From Meandrina meandrites (taxonomy: Eukaryota > Cnidaria > Anthozoa > Scleractinia > Meandrinidae), in contig OY855906.1 in the NCBI GenBank assembly GCA_963693305.1, positions 13,523,102 to 13,587,101 on the forward strand: 64,000 bases of DNA, written 5' to 3'. Positions 46,143 to 59,693 of the stretch are shown here, piece by piece (positions within the stretch are counted from its first letter, which is position 1; each line of letters opens with the position of its first letter). The notes under the pieces are model-generated. The model was not told where the DNA came from, did not search any database, and was given only the letters and a program-made list of their open reading frames with translations. A program made the position numbers and the translations under genes.

Positions 46143-48640
46143 CTGTAAATGTATAAGAGTTACCAGTTAATAGACACCTAAACTTTGATGTTGTTAAAAA
46201 ACGTTACCACCTAGGAACAAAATTCTTATTGTAGAGAAAAGCCAACAAAGAACGAAAAAGGAAAAAAAAATGCGACTCTTCTGAACCCAAACATGTCAAC
46301 TTTGCAGTAACGAATAAAGTCGGAAATGTATGAAGCAGTCGCCTATGACACGTCTGTGCTAAACTTCTTTCATGGCCTCAAATTTTCAAAAATTGTATAA
46401 TACCCAGCATTTACTTTTTTATTTGTTTCAGATACGGTCAAGCAATGTCTTTAACATTTTATAATTGCCCTCCGTTTCTGGGTGTACATGTGTAGCTTTG
46501 GGCTTAAATTAGTTTTACCGTTTTTTCCGCATAAGTCCCAGAAGAACCATTTTAATAGTGTAATAAAAAGATTGTCAAAGCAAGGACCTGTACTCGTGTA
46601 CTCGATGAACAAGAAATCCATCAAAACTTAAATTATGGTACAGCCCTCAGTTTAAAATGTTATTCATTGAATGGCAAAAACCAAGCAAATTTTCATTTAC
46701 CTACAAAGGGATTTACTGAGAACGGCAAGCAATCAGAAAGAGACCTTCTTTTCCAACCTATAAGAATAAAACGACAATCAATCAATCAATCAATTAATGT
46801 TTGCAAAATATTGCTCACGCACTTATTTTTGGGCAAAGATGAATGACGAGATGGCATCGATAATAACAATATATATTTATAGATCGTTTTTTGATATTTT
46901 TACTTAATTTAATGAAAGACCAATCGATCATTGAAAAGCTAAAAATCAACCATTTGTGCATATATGTTATTTGCCGGCTGGAGGTCCGTATAGTGAAACG
47001 CTGTGACCGAGGTCTTGAAAATGCTGCCCGAGGCCGAGGTCACATGCAGTTTTTCACTATACGGACCGACCCAAAGCCGGTAAATAACGTTTTTTTTCCT
47101 ACCTCAAAGTTTTTGGTTACAAAAAAACCCTACAAAGATTGTTTTACAAAATGCGTTTGTTTTATTCGATTTTATATGCGCGTATCCAATGTTGAGTCGA
47201 TCGCTATTTTCATATTTCTAATATGAACACTATTCACGGAAAAGGTCATCATAAAAAATAGAAAAGCATCTGAAATAGCTTTTACATTTGTAATTAACGA
47301 GTCAATAACCTCTGTGTTGATTTTCACAACATTTTGTTTTGATAATAAAAAAGTTTGCGACAGTGAAACTGAATGAAGCTGAAATGTGTAGTTTGGCCGC
47401 TTATTTGACTGTTTCTTATCAAAACACCTCATTTTCTTGAATGGTGATAAGTAGTAGTTGGTTTTGGGGAAAAGTAGCAGAAAGGCAAGGTGTCTGAAGG
47501 GAAAAATCGAGTCTGTGAACCAGCCAAATGCAGTTAACCGCATTGGCCTGAAAACCAGTCCGAATAATGCATAAACAACTATCGACAAACTACGGCCATA
47601 AAATTATAACTTGATTTTGTCAATAAAGATAATAAATACTCGCCTTTTGGAGAACTTTAAGGCCTTAAATTCCACTGCTAATTTTTCCTTTCACATTTAC
47701 AACAGTTGGTGAGCACTTACGTTAATTTTGGAGGGCAAAACTCTCTTGGGTTCGTTCGTCTTGCCGCGAAATGAAAATAACGCCGCTGTGAGCAGGCCGG
47801 ATGGGAGAATAGCGCCCGCTCCCGGAACCAATCAGATCGTAGGATTTGTAGAATACTGCCCGCTCACAAACTGAGAAAAAAATAACATCACTTACTGTTT
47901 TGCGGCGAAAAATGTCACCCATTCTGCTGAAGTTAACTGGCAGCACTTTCAGACAACCAGACGACTCTTCACTTTAACAGCGTGTCTCTGTTTTTGACTA
48001 AGTAAAATGCAAATTTAAAATTTAATTAAACAAAATTAAAAACTAAATTCACAGTTAAAATTCTTACATGTCAACCTCTCTTATTCCCCACTCCTTAAAC
48101 CAAGAGTAAACACATGGTCTATCAGTCTTTACATCTTCATCATGCCATGCCGTGCTAGTTTTCCGTTTTCTTGCTTCACTTATGTTTAATGTTCTCTTTA
48201 ATCATTTTTCTTATTCGAAGAACCCATAGAGAGGACAAAAATAGTAAAAATGCCACGTATACGTAAGTAAAGCCTGGATAAAATAAGTGGATGCCCGATT
48301 TCTCTCACCTTCAAGGGAAACGAAAATTTGTCTGAGAAATCGGGATTAAAGTTGCAGTGTTCGACTGAGGCGACTGAGCAAAGCAAATCCAAGGGGGAGA
48401 CGACTTTCGGTTCGAGAGATCCAGGGTTCGAGACAGAAACGCAGGTGGTCAATTTGTTACAGCTGCGAACGTTAAATGCTAACAACCCGACGAGCAGACG
48501 TAGAATACTGTCGTATTGCGATGAATTTAACAGAAATTAAAATATCCTGATGTGTTTTTCTGTATGAAAGTATACTGTAAGTCATGTACACTGAAGAACG
48601 CTTTATTTCTCTGATCGAGCCCTATCAGACGGTATTAACA
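46143..48640. other. upstream/intergenic stretch with one foldback
   Basis: No further coding sequence recognised. A non-coding first exon for the GPCR at 45000-46130 may lie here but I cannot place it. Confidence 0.4.
46968..47092. mobile_element. short inverted-repeat element
   Basis: Arms TTATTTGCCGGCTGGAGGTC...ACTATA pair with GAAAAACTGCAT-distal sequence at 47055-47092 (TATACGGACCGACCCAAAGCC). The core holds CCGAGG repeats. No target duplication is clear. Confidence 0.55.
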
Positions 48641-48899
48641 TTAAAGGAGCAATGCCATGATGTTTTTAGTCATTTTCCGATTACTTTAGCATACATTAGC
48701 ATAGAAAAACACCAACGGAATAATCAAAACGCGAAAATGACCAAGGATGGTTTCGACTGACGAAAATTAAGACCGATTACGACCAATAAACTTGACGTAG
48801 CTCTCTTAATTTAGTGTGAAAAAGTCCATCGTCCGCAAAAATATGTTGAACTGATTTTCAATATTGCAAAAATATATTTTCTTTTTAAGCTTTTTAAGC

Positions 48900-51800
48900 C
48901 AATGGGGATAATTTGTTTTGAAGCTGGCTTTTAACGCAGATATAAAATTTAGATATTTGCGACGTAATGCGCTGAAAAACGAACTACCTTGTGCATTTGT
49001 TTATTTCAGTAAAAAAAAAATATTTTAATGTGCGCTTTTAAATAATGTTTTCTTGGTGACGATTACCGCACTTTCAGAAGATGTTTAAAGCGCGCAGTAA
49101 ATACGACTTAAACTTTTTAAAGAAATGTCGAAAATATTTGGACGCAAATATTCTAAATTATAAAATTAAAAGGTAACTTTTTAACAAATCAAATATTTAA
49201 AAAAGGATTTATACCTTATGTGGTGTAAATGGGTTTTATTCAAATTTAAGACGGGTTTGTTGTTCTTCACTCAAGGCAAACAAATTGATTAAATTTAATG
49301 TGAAATGTAAACACTCTCATCACTTACATACTTCGACGTATAATGTTCAGTAGTGCGTAAGTAGCTCTCAAAGAAATGCAATGCCAGGCGTCTGCGAACT
49401 TTGACGGTTTAGATCTGAAATGAAGCAAATACTGTTTAAATAAAGTTTTGAATAATGGAATAAAACTCGGAATAACAGAGACTCATCCTTAAGTACGTAG
49501 TTAACTAATGAAATAATGGTTTCACATTTAGTACTATAAAGTACTGAACGAAAATTAAAGAGGACATAGTTACTTACAAACAACTTGATCATAAAGACGG
49601 CAAAATGAGCGAAACGGACAGTATTTCGGCATCGAAACGGGGAAATGATTCTAAAGGAGAAATGCATCTTTCCTTCATTATATACGATTCAATGTAAAAA
49701 GACACTTCTCTTTTGTGTTTCATTTTCAGGAGACACCCACTAATATAAACAAAGGTAATAATTATCTCCCTTGTTGTGATAAGGTACATCACAAACCTTA
49801 TCGGGTGCCTTTCGGAAAATGTCTTGTACGCACGTAATTTTCGGGGTTTAAAAATAATCGAAATATTTCTACTGCGACACCTCTTTGAGTGACGCGAAAC
49901 GAAAACGTTCCTATTGGCCAACTTCAAAGCCTGTTTTCTCAGAGACCAATAGAAAGATCCTTAAAGCCCGACACGCTTTGGTTGCCTATCAAGTGCTGAT
50001 TGATATAGCGCGGTTTATTTTGTTGTAAGAGATAACGCGTAAACATCAACGGTTTCAAGTCTGAAGGCTCGAGCGCGCTAACCGAAGCTAAAGTTCCAAG
50101 ATTTTATATATTTGGATTCTACATATAGTTAGCTATAGCTAGGTTTCACTGAAAATGACGCGCGTTCGAAACATTTTCCGTAAGGCACCCGAAAAGGTTG
50201 TCAGTAAGCTTAATTTCCCGGTACACTTAGGCAAAGGTCTGTATCTATAACACTCTGAAGCTGTATCTATAGCACTCTGAGGCTGATAACAAGCGTTAAT
50301 CAACACTCTGGAGTCCTCTTCCTGGAATTAGTGGGAGCAACTCACAAAATGTCCACGCAAATTAAAATGAATGCCAAAATCCAAATTTTGAGACATCTTT
50401 TGCATGTCAAATTCGATCAAATCAGTACTGCCAAGAGAGATCCTTGCAACTTGAAAAAGCGTTAAGCAATATATTTAGCATATGGTGTCAGTCAACTGAA
50501 AAATTGTCAACAACTTCATAATTTATATATTTGCATAGCCTGAAACGAAGAACTTTCTTTCAGAGAAAATCAATCGAATTTTAATTTGTAAGGTACACTT
50601 TTAACAAAATATTCTCGACGTTTAAAACAAAGATGCAGTTGCCGAAAATCTTAGCGCAACTGATAAGAACACTAGACGTGGGAAGAGTTGCACATAAATT
50701 TGGATCAGTGAAAATGATTAGGTAAATGAGGCAATCAATTTTTTAACAAAGCAAATCGTTAATTAAGGAGACACTTCCATTGAGTGCAGCAGGTAAAAAA
50801 ATGAACTCTTATGCTCTGTAATCGTTTAATCCATGAATGCAGTAGCATTTGTATATAACCATTGGAAGAGCTTGAGTAAATTTGACTCGTTAATTAATAT
50901 ACTTGTAGAACTAAATCTCTCTCTCCTGGACTGAAATCAGAAGTTCTCAAAGATATGATATGCCATCGTCCTTTAGTATTGATGGTCAAGAAGGACTAAC
51001 TACCGTATCTGCAAAAAACGTCTTGTTTTAATATCGAAGAAACGCAGAAGACGTTAAAATTTTGAAGTTTACTGGTACAAGAAAGAGAAGAAAACGAAAC
51101 AATCGAATACTGAAAAAGGAATGAAGGAAGAACTTTGCTTTCGTTTTATAATTTGACGGTTTGTGGATAAGCGTGTAGTCAAACAGTGAATTATCCTTAT
51201 TTAATTTACATATCTTTTCTTGAAAAAATCATCAACGATAAGCCTGTTTTACGCAGAACGTTTAAATAGCGCTAAGATATTTAATTGCATGCAAGGTGTT
51301 CACAAATATGACATAACGAATAGAAAAAAATGGGTAGCGCAACTTATCTAATCTAATGACGCGTTCGTCACTTCAAAAATATAAGAATATAACAGGGGAT
51401 CTGATGCTGCTGTTTTCGCTTCCTTGAGACACCCACACACCGGTAATAAACTAACTTGTCATGATAATCTATATGCCAAAAACAAACCCTGAGGAAATCC
51501 AAGAAGAATTGTCTTTAATGTGGTTCTTTGTCCCCATCACCTGTGACCGGCGTTTTGAAAACACAGTTTTTTAAACCAACGTTTGGATCCGGCGCACGAA
51601 CCATAACCAAGGTGCCCACGATTATGAGCCTCGAGTGCCGAAACAAAAAAAATACAACGTTTTCTAATTGAAGTCAATGAAAAGAAGGCAGATTCGTGTA
51701 GCGCAGTTTGGCCCAAGTGTTGTATCAGTTGTGTGGTCGTTTACTCAAATTTGCTTCAGACAAATTTCAAGATTCAGCCTCTCGTGTTGTCCGGAAATCA

Positions 51801-52388
51801 TTTTTTTGCGAAAACTCCATAGCCTATAAAAACTGCAATTCAGCTCGAGCAAGATTGATTTTCCATTTTCATACATTCGTTTGACATTAGTTCTGAGCAA
51901 TGATGAATAACTGGACTAAGTGGAATACAATTTAGGGTGTGTAATCGGATGAGTACTATCAAAATCATACGAGCGTTTAGCGCGAGTCAGGTTTGAAATT
52001 ACGTGCTCATTATCCACTGAATTGAACGAAAAATTACTGATTAATCGTAACGATAACAAATTTTGCGCTTGAGAAGATTTGAGGGCCGCTGTTGAGTGAA
52101 AACATTAGTGGTATATTCTATCAGTCTTATAAGCAACCGATTAACATACGAAAGGACACATAAATAAGTTATTACGCGCTACTGGCATAGTTGTCCAATT
52201 ACAACTAGGTAATTACAAAAACTTGTAACTGGACAAAGCAGTTGGACGCCACGTAATCGCGCATCACTGAAGCGACAAGAAGGCGCGCGGAGAACCAGTC
52301 AAAATTGAGAGATTTGGTACATATGCGATATTAAACAGCACAAAAGTAAAAAGCCCGCCTTATCTGTTTTAAGATGTACCTCAACTGA
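48900..52388. other. no gene recognised
   Basis: AT-rich, with short ORFs on the minus strand near 49368-49927 that show no domain. CACTCTGA words repeat at 50250-50310. Confidence 0.35.
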
Positions 52389-54992
52389 CATACAGCTATT
52401 TCAATTAATGCTGCCAGATCAAAGCTTAAGAGGCTGTCCGCGTAACAGCGGATAAGGCAAATTTTGGACCTTCACCGATTTCTCTAATATTTTCAGTGAA
52501 GTCGACCATTATATCCCATGAATAAATATCACATTTATTTGGACCAAATCTTTTATTTTTATTTTTTGCGAGGCAGTTTTCACTGCAACCTCAAAACCGC
52601 CCATTTTGCATTTGAAGACTCCATAATTTAGCATTAAATGTCGGTCGCTGCCGAAGAGTATTTCCTTAATCAAACAAGCTGAATATTTTATATATCAAGG
52701 TTTTATGTTTCTTCTATACTTTAACGGTTAAACAATTGTATTCTATAAAATTTGGACTGAGTTATGAATTTTCAAAAACACTTCCTAACGGACTCAGGAA
52801 TGCGTGACACGTAACATACCTGTAGTTGAAAGCGATTTTCTCGAATGTGGGACCTGATCAGAAGTCAAGTCTATTGTATCTCGAAAGTACTAATACCAGT
52901 CTAGAAACCTATCGAATAAAATTTGTGGGCACTCTGCACTTCGCGCCGTACAGAGCAGCAAGATTTTCCCAAATTTTCGCCATTTTGATTAAAACCAAAG
53001 ATAACGACGGTCCCATTTCTTTACAGGGAACGCCAATAAATACGACCATTACCACTAAACGCCACACTGTGGTATGCAAATAAATAAAATTTGTCGATTT
53101 AGCCGTCGTTTGAGGAAAAATCTACCGCTGTTGCAGGATTTTCAAAAGAAACAGCGATAAATGTCAGTATGCAAATTAGCTCCGAAAGCGACATTTTGCT
53201 ATATTTCCCTCTGTAATTCCCGGAAACTTTTTTTCTTAAAAATTATTTTACAAGGCAAAGAAATGTTTCTTACCTGAGAAAAGATGCCTTTCAGACTATG
53301 TAAAAGCGTTTCAGTTTTGCTGTGAGTGATTATTTTCATTTCCCACGCTGCGGCCGGTAACACAGTGTTTGTTTGCTAGGCTGTTGGTTTCACTCTAATT
53401 CAATTAAAAGCGGGCAAGTTGTCTACATTTTCAAAGCTCTCTCAGCTCATCCTTAAAATGTCTGAGGTACCTGACTATTTTTGTCAATAAAAAGTTTTAT
53501 ATTAAAATGTCGAGATCTATCTAGTCCACCTCTGTTTTGTACGTACTCAGTTACATGGCGGATCATTGGAATTCACGGGAGCGGGGTGGTAGGTGAGGGG
53601 GGGTGGGGTGGGGGGGAGGGTGACAAGTTAATGTCCCCTATAAATGTCGAAAAAAAATCCTAAAACTAAGCCGAAGTATAATCAAAACGAAACGTCGTTA
53701 AGTAGTGGATCTTAATGAGGTTAGCCGTTAGCCGTAAAGCGACCAAAAAATTAAGTCTTAGGCGTAACCGGTAACAGTCGTTGGCCGAAAAAAAAATGTT
53801 AACCGTAAAAAGAAAGTTCTAGCCGCAAAAGTGAAAGCCTCAGGATTTCTTGTCAAGACTTTTACGTGTTTTGGTACCGAGAAGTGTTACATTTGCTCCT
53901 AGTCGTTCGCTTTGTCTTTTTGTCAACAGAGTTATTTGAATTAATCATTCTGGTCCCCAGAGCCCGCGATCCTTCTGGTCTCCATCAGGGATCGAGAACT
54001 CAAATTTCTGAGCATTAACATGCGCAGAGCACTCGTTCAGTATCTTTCAGCCAATCAGATTTGTCAAATTTGACAATGAGTCCATTAATCGCGGACTAAC
54101 GGTTTTGGAGGCGGCCAGATGTCTTGATTCCTGGCGCAGACGATAAGGATCGCGGCCTCTGGAGACGAGACTGTGAATTGATCACTTACAAAAAAGGAAA
54201 CAAAATCGCGCATTGAAGTGTTCGCGCGCGAAGCGCACTATTAAATTCCAGGAATGGCTGGTTCCGCGAACAGTAGCAATTTTTGATTTTCAAGCCAGAC
54301 TGTGTACCCTCCTTATCCAGTGGTCTTTTTCGAATCAAACGAGGAAGCAACTTGGAGCAAGTGCTATGAATTACAACAGGAGGGAAATTTGCATGCGCAT
54401 GCGTCGTTATGGGCCAGTGGGCACGAGGCTTGTCTGTTTTCATAACTTGTTTACACACTGTACAACACTTCGTAGCCGAATTTCTCGCTTAAAACGAAAA
54501 GTATCAGATGTTTTATTCGGTGGATGTGATCCTCAGAGGTGCATTTTATTTTGGGGGTGAAAATGAGGGTATGTTGGCCTAGTCGAGCCGCTGTTGGACC
54601 AGCCTTTTATTGTGTTAAACAACACAAGAAAGACAAGATGGCGGCTGGATGTTGTTACGGGCCTAAACATCATGCCCAAGTTTAAACAACACGAGGAGCT
54701 CAGCGGACAAATTTCTGCATCTGGTTTGTCATTAAATGTAGTGAAGTATTTTTTCATAACTTGGTGATATAATCAAGAATCGTTTTAAATGAGAAATAAT
54801 GTTAACTTTTCCTCGGTTATGTTTTGAAAATTTACATTTTACTTTCTCGCCGATAGGCATCATTCAAAATCTGGCCTTGTTCCCCAGCATAAACTACCGA
54901 TAAATGCAGCCAGAAAAACCTGTACAATGATAAGATGTTGTGAAACTAACTGTTAAAAATCGCCTGCTTTATAAATCGGAAGATTTCTTTAA

Positions 54993-55449
54993 GCTTAGTT
55001 CCCACTAGCAACATAAGGATCATAGGAATCAGCATAATCATAAACATAAACATAAGCTTCTTATGTTCTAGTGGGAACTTCCGCACTTAAAACTCAAAGA
55101 ATGGTATTCCAATGCGTGTCTCTGTTAAAATGAACCGACCCGAAACAACTGGACCTAGAATTTTATTGGCCAAAACACAATGACCCAGTTGCGTCATTAT
55201 GTTTCTGATTATGTCGTTATGATTTTCGCGTTCCCACTATAAAGAAAAGCAACGTAGTCATAGTCATAGACATAATCATAATCATAAGAAAATGGTCGAT
55301 CATTTTCTTATGATTGTGATTATGTTGATCATGAGGGCGCTTATGATTATGTTTCTGGACGTTCCCACTAAGACATAAGCGACATAACAGCATTATGTTT
55401 GTGCTTATGATTATGATTATGATCGTTATGTCGCTAGTGGGAACTAGGC
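54993..55449. mobile_element. 457-bp foldback element in the centre of the long-arm element
   Basis: Ends GCTTAGTTCCCACTAGCAACATAA and the inverse at 55426-55449. Outside lie TTAA (left) and TTTA (right), a likely TTAA duplication with one change. The interior is full of CATAATCATAA words and contains a near-perfect 50-base hairpin around 55297 (AAAATGGTCGATCATTTT). Confidence 0.7.
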
Positions 55450-55890
55450 TTTACCATGCATTCAGGCTTGTAACTTATATTATGGAATTTTAGTCTTTGA
55501 AAGTTCCAAGATTTCTTTTAGTATTATTCTTCATGTCTTGAAATTGGGATCATAGCACCATTTCTCGATAAAGAAACGAATATAATAGCAATCGCACCAA
55601 ATTTAGAGGTTTTGAGGTGAGACTTCGTTTGTTTACGTTTTATTGCGTTATTGTGTTCATTACTAAGCCAAATAAAATAAAATCTAACCTAGATCCCCAG
55701 CATGAAAATGCAATGAAATGAACAAAAAGCAAACATATAATCCGCATTCCTCTTCATAACTGCTACAAAAAATAGCTGTATAACTAGATTGAGCTTTTTT
55801 TCACTCATTTACATGTCAGCTTTTATGCAAATATTAAATAAAATGTTCTTTCTGTTCACATAGAGTTTTGTTATGACTTGTTTTCCATAA

Positions 55891-56331
55891 TTATAGCAAC
55901 TGAATATGTTTCTTAAGAACAGCAATGTTTGTTCCAGGGATGCTTGTTTGCCATTCATGAGAAAACACATTTTCTAGATACAGAATAAATCCACTTAGAT
56001 CGTGATAATGGCCAACTGCAATCAACCCTCCATTTGCGCCATGTTTGTGGCTTTCAAATAATGCAATCTTTCTTTGTGTAGGGTCAAAACAAAGGAGCAT
56101 TGATTTGTAAGGGGGAACTATTATAACTGCACACAATTGTTCTTGCATCTGACAAATTTCTGTCAATTTGTTTTCTAAACAGGCAGTGGTAGACAATCCA
56201 AAATCTTCACTAATTGTCAAGGAAAAATGATCAGCCCATGTGGCCAGAGCCTCTTTGACATCAAGGTCGAGGTGGCCTTGGAAATATTTGCGCTTCCACA
56301 AAAACAAACATTTACAAAAAAAAATGCTCAC
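55891..56331 (-). pseudogene. fragment of a transposon-type protein, cysteine-protease-like motif
   Basis: The 146-codon frame has a hydrophobic MLLCFDPTQRKIALFESHKHG, then GGLIAVGHY and a YLENVF motif. This order resembles the Asp-x-His part of the ubiquitin-specific-protease-like/OTU-type domains carried by many invertebrate transposons, with Glu in the acidic position. Upstream, in other frames and with stops, lie PRRIL-, LPTALFEEVADGMKEL- and GRPPKKG-type stretches. This shows that a larger gene ran through 55890-56660 and has decayed by frameshifts. Family assignment is tentative. Confidence 0.4.
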
Positions 56332-57108
56332 GTTTTGAGAGCTCTTTCATACCATCCGCAACTTCTTCAAAAAGTGCTGTGGGTAGTAGAGTCTCACCGC
56401 TACGGCCACGGAGGACATCTCCGAAGCAGGTCTCTTTAACAGTCCACTCTCTGTTAAGTTTAACAGACCACGCGAGTTATCAGTCAAGATCAGAATTCTC
56501 CTGCCGTCATTAACAACTGGTGCGTCAGTTTACGTCGCCGCAGATTTCTTTATAGAGTTCATTTTAAAAGACCCAGGGAAGCCCTTTGTGAGAGGGAAGC
56601 CTTTCTTTGGTGGTCTACCCTTTGATTGAACATACTTTCCAGCGAGCTGTAATGCAATATATTTGCGTCTTTTTTGTGTGCACCTCATCGATTACTTTTA
56701 AAACGCATTGTTCTGATAACAAAATAATCATACTTACATTTATAAAGGTTTTTTTTTTCGGAACTCAGTTACGACATTCCTGCACCTCCCACATATTTTT
56801 GCACCGAATTTCGCGCGCCATCTTTACTCCCGCGATCGCATTATCATCATTCAGCGGATACACGCATGCGCATGCAAATTTCCCTCCTGTTATGAATTAC
56901 AATGTGCTATGGCACTTGTTCCAAGTTGCTCGCTCGTTTGATTCGCAAAAGACCACTGGATAAGGAGGGCGCACAGTCTGGCTTAAAAATCAAAAATTGC
57001 GTCTGATCGTTGAATGAGCCAGTTCTGGAAATCCTGCGTTTCGCGCGCGAACACTTCAATGCGCGATTTTGTATCCTTTTGTATCCTTTTTTGTAAGTGA
57101 TCAATAGA

Positions 57109-57308
57109 CCTTTTTCGCTTGGGCGGTTTGTTTTCCCATTACAGACCACGTGATATTCTCTAGAGAATTTGTCTTTTATCCACATAAAATTTATTCATTC
57201 ATATACACGCGACTATTTGAAAATTCATTGAAAGCAAGAATTCTCAAGAGTATCATCAAATGGTCTGTAAATGGGGCAACAAATCACCCGAGCGCAAAAG
57301 GTCTATAG
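57109..57308. mobile_element. 200-bp MITE in the right arm
   Basis: AGACCTTTTTCGCTTGGGCG...ATTACAGACCA pairs with TGGTCTGTAAATGGGG...GCGCAAAAGGTCT. TA flanks both ends. It is absent from the left arm, where the matching point is near 54176. Confidence 0.7.
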
Positions 57309-57315
57309 GCCATCT

Positions 57316-57482
57316 CCGAGTTGCCTTTTGCCTCAGATTCAAAACGAGTCTTCGTGCAAAACCATTCAAATAAAAAGAGGTTTGATTTGCGTGAAAATGG
57401 ACGTGAAGGTGGAAGGCATTTTCATATGAATGGCTCCGCACGTAGATTCGTTTTCAAACGGAGGCAAAAAGTAACTCGATCC
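57316..57482. mobile_element. 167-bp MITE in the right arm
   Basis: CGAGTTGCCTTTTGCCTCAG...CGTGCAAAACCATTCA pairs with 57425-57482 in inverse orientation. It is missing from the left arm. Confidence 0.62.
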
Positions 57483-58335
57483 TTTTGCTCTGCGCCAGGA
57501 ATCGAGACTTCTTTCCGCCTCCAACACCGCAAGTCCGCGATTCACGGACTCATTGTCAAATCTGACAAATCTGATTGGCTTAAAGGTACAGAACGAGAAC
57601 TCTGTGCATGTTCATGCTAATGCTCAGAAATTGGGAACGGTCAGAGTTGTAGATCCCTGGTGGAGACCAGAAGGATCGCGGGCTCTGGGGACGAGAATGA
57701 TCAATTCAAATACAGTAACTTTGTTGACACAAAGAAAAAGCGAACGACTTGGAGCAAATCTAACACTTCTCGGTACCAAGACAAGTGAAAGTCCTGACAC
57801 GAAATCCTGAGACTTCTGCTTTCGTGGCTAGAATTTTCTTTTTACGGTAAACATTTTTTTTTTCGGCCAACGACTGTTATGCCTGAGGCCTACCACCTAC
57901 GGATAACCTCATGAAGACCCATTACTTGAAGTTTCGTTTTGATATGATACTTTCAGGATTTTTTTTTTCGACATTTATTGGGGGAAATTGTCAATAAACT
58001 TTTTATTGACAAAAATAGTCAGGTACCTCATCAGACGTTGTAAGGATGAGCTGAGAGACCTTTGAAAAAGTAGACAACTTGCCTGCTTTTAAATGAATTA
58101 GGGTGAAACCAACAACCTTGCAAACAAAGCAAACACTGTGTTACCGGCCGCAGCGTGGGAAATGAAAATAATCACTCACAGCAAAACTGAAACGCTTCAA
58201 CATAGTCTGAAAGGCATCTTTTCTCAGGTAAGGAACATTTCTTTGCCTTGTAAAATAATTTTTAAGAAAAAAAGTTTTCGGGAATTACAGAGATAAATAT
58301 AGCAAAATGTCGCTTTCGGAGCTAATTTGCATATT

Positions 58336-58521
58336 GGCCGTTTTTATACTAGAGACGCGTTACCCGTCTGGACGAGCTTCGGCAAAAATTTTGTAATTCG
58401 TCCGGTTATCCGTCTCTAGTATAAAGACGGGCATAAGACGCGTTACCCGTCTAGACGAGCTACTTTTCGAAACGCGTCTTGAACGACGGATTTCGAAAAG
58501 TAGCTCATCTGGACGGGTAAC

Positions 58522-58552
<31 letters not shown>

Positions 58553-58627
58553 GATAACCGGACGAATTACAAAATTTTTGCCGAAGCTCGTCCAGACGGG
58601 TAACGCGTCTCTAGTATAAAAACGGCC
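58336..58627 (-). mobile_element. 292-bp GGCC-ended palindromic MITE, copy 3
   Basis: Exactly the same length as copies 1 and 2. The asymmetric centre shows that it lies in reverse orientation. ATT duplications lie at 58333-58335 and 58628-58630. The left arm of the host element holds the unfilled site at 53166-53168 (AGT, one change from AAT). Confidence 0.9.
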
Positions 58628-59372
58628 ATTGACATTTATCGCTGTTTCTTTTGAAAATCCTGCAACAACGGTAGATTTTTTCCTCAAACGACGGCTAAAT
58701 CGACAAATTTTATTTATTTGCATACCACAGTGTGGTGTTTAGTGGTAATGATCGTATCTATAGGCGTTCCCTGTAAAGAAATGGGACCGTCGTTATCTTT
58801 GGTTTTAATCAAAATGGCGAAAATTTGGGAAAATCTTGCTGCTCTGTACGGCGCGAAGTGCAGAGTGCCCACAAATTTTATTCGATAGGTTTCTAGACTG
58901 GTATTAGTACTTTCGAGATACAATAGACTTGACTTCTGATCAGGTCCCACATTCGAGAAAATCGCTTTCAACTACAGGTATGTTACGTGTCACGCATTCC
59001 TGAGTCCGTTAGGAAGTGTTTTTGAAAATTCATAACTCAGTCCAAATTTTATAGAATACAATTGCTTAACCGTTAAAGTATAGAAGAAACATAAAACCTT
59101 GATATATAAAATATTCAGCTTGTTTGGTTAAGGAAATACTCTTTGGCAGCGACCGACAATTAATGCTAAATTATGGAGTCTTCAAATGCAAATTGGGTGG
59201 TTTTGAGGTTGCAGTGAAAACTGTCTCGCAAAAAATAAAAAAAAAAGATTTGGTCCAAATAAATGTGATATTTATTCATGGGATATAATGGTCGCCTTTC
59301 ACTGAAAATATTAGAGAAATCGGTGAAGGTCCAAAATTTGCCTTATCCGCTGTTACGCGGACAGCCTCTTAA

Positions 59373-59693
59373 AGGCAAGACCGAATGGAAGTATGGGTAG
59401 ATGAGAGCTACTGCACGAGTTGAATACTAATAAGATATAACGACACGACAAACGCGAATTTGCACGTTCTCTTCAGAAATGTGGAAACAAGGTACTTTTA
59501 GCCACACTGGATTTTGGAAGAATTTTCAAACCTCAAAGTCATGCAACAGTAAATTTAAAACTACAGATAATGGCCTCCTGAGAGGAAAAACAAATTCTTG
59601 ACGTGGAAAATACAAACTTGTACATTTCCTCTAGGCCAATATGCAAAATTCCAGTGAATACCCAGACCACCATTCGGTCTTGTCACGTAAGCT
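59373..59693. mobile_element. 321-bp TTAA-targeting MITE in the right arm
   Basis: TIR core AAGACCGAATGG and its inverse. TTAA duplications at 59369-59372 and 59694-59697. The unfilled single TTAA is at 52426-52429 in the left arm. TTAA duplication is typical of Kolobok and piggyBac. Confidence 0.82.

Noticed and set aside
52826..53083. 85-codon ORF as a real gene because it is conserved in both arms
   Set aside because: The arms are nearly identical as DNA throughout, so conservation of the frame adds no evidence; it lacks a recognisable domain.
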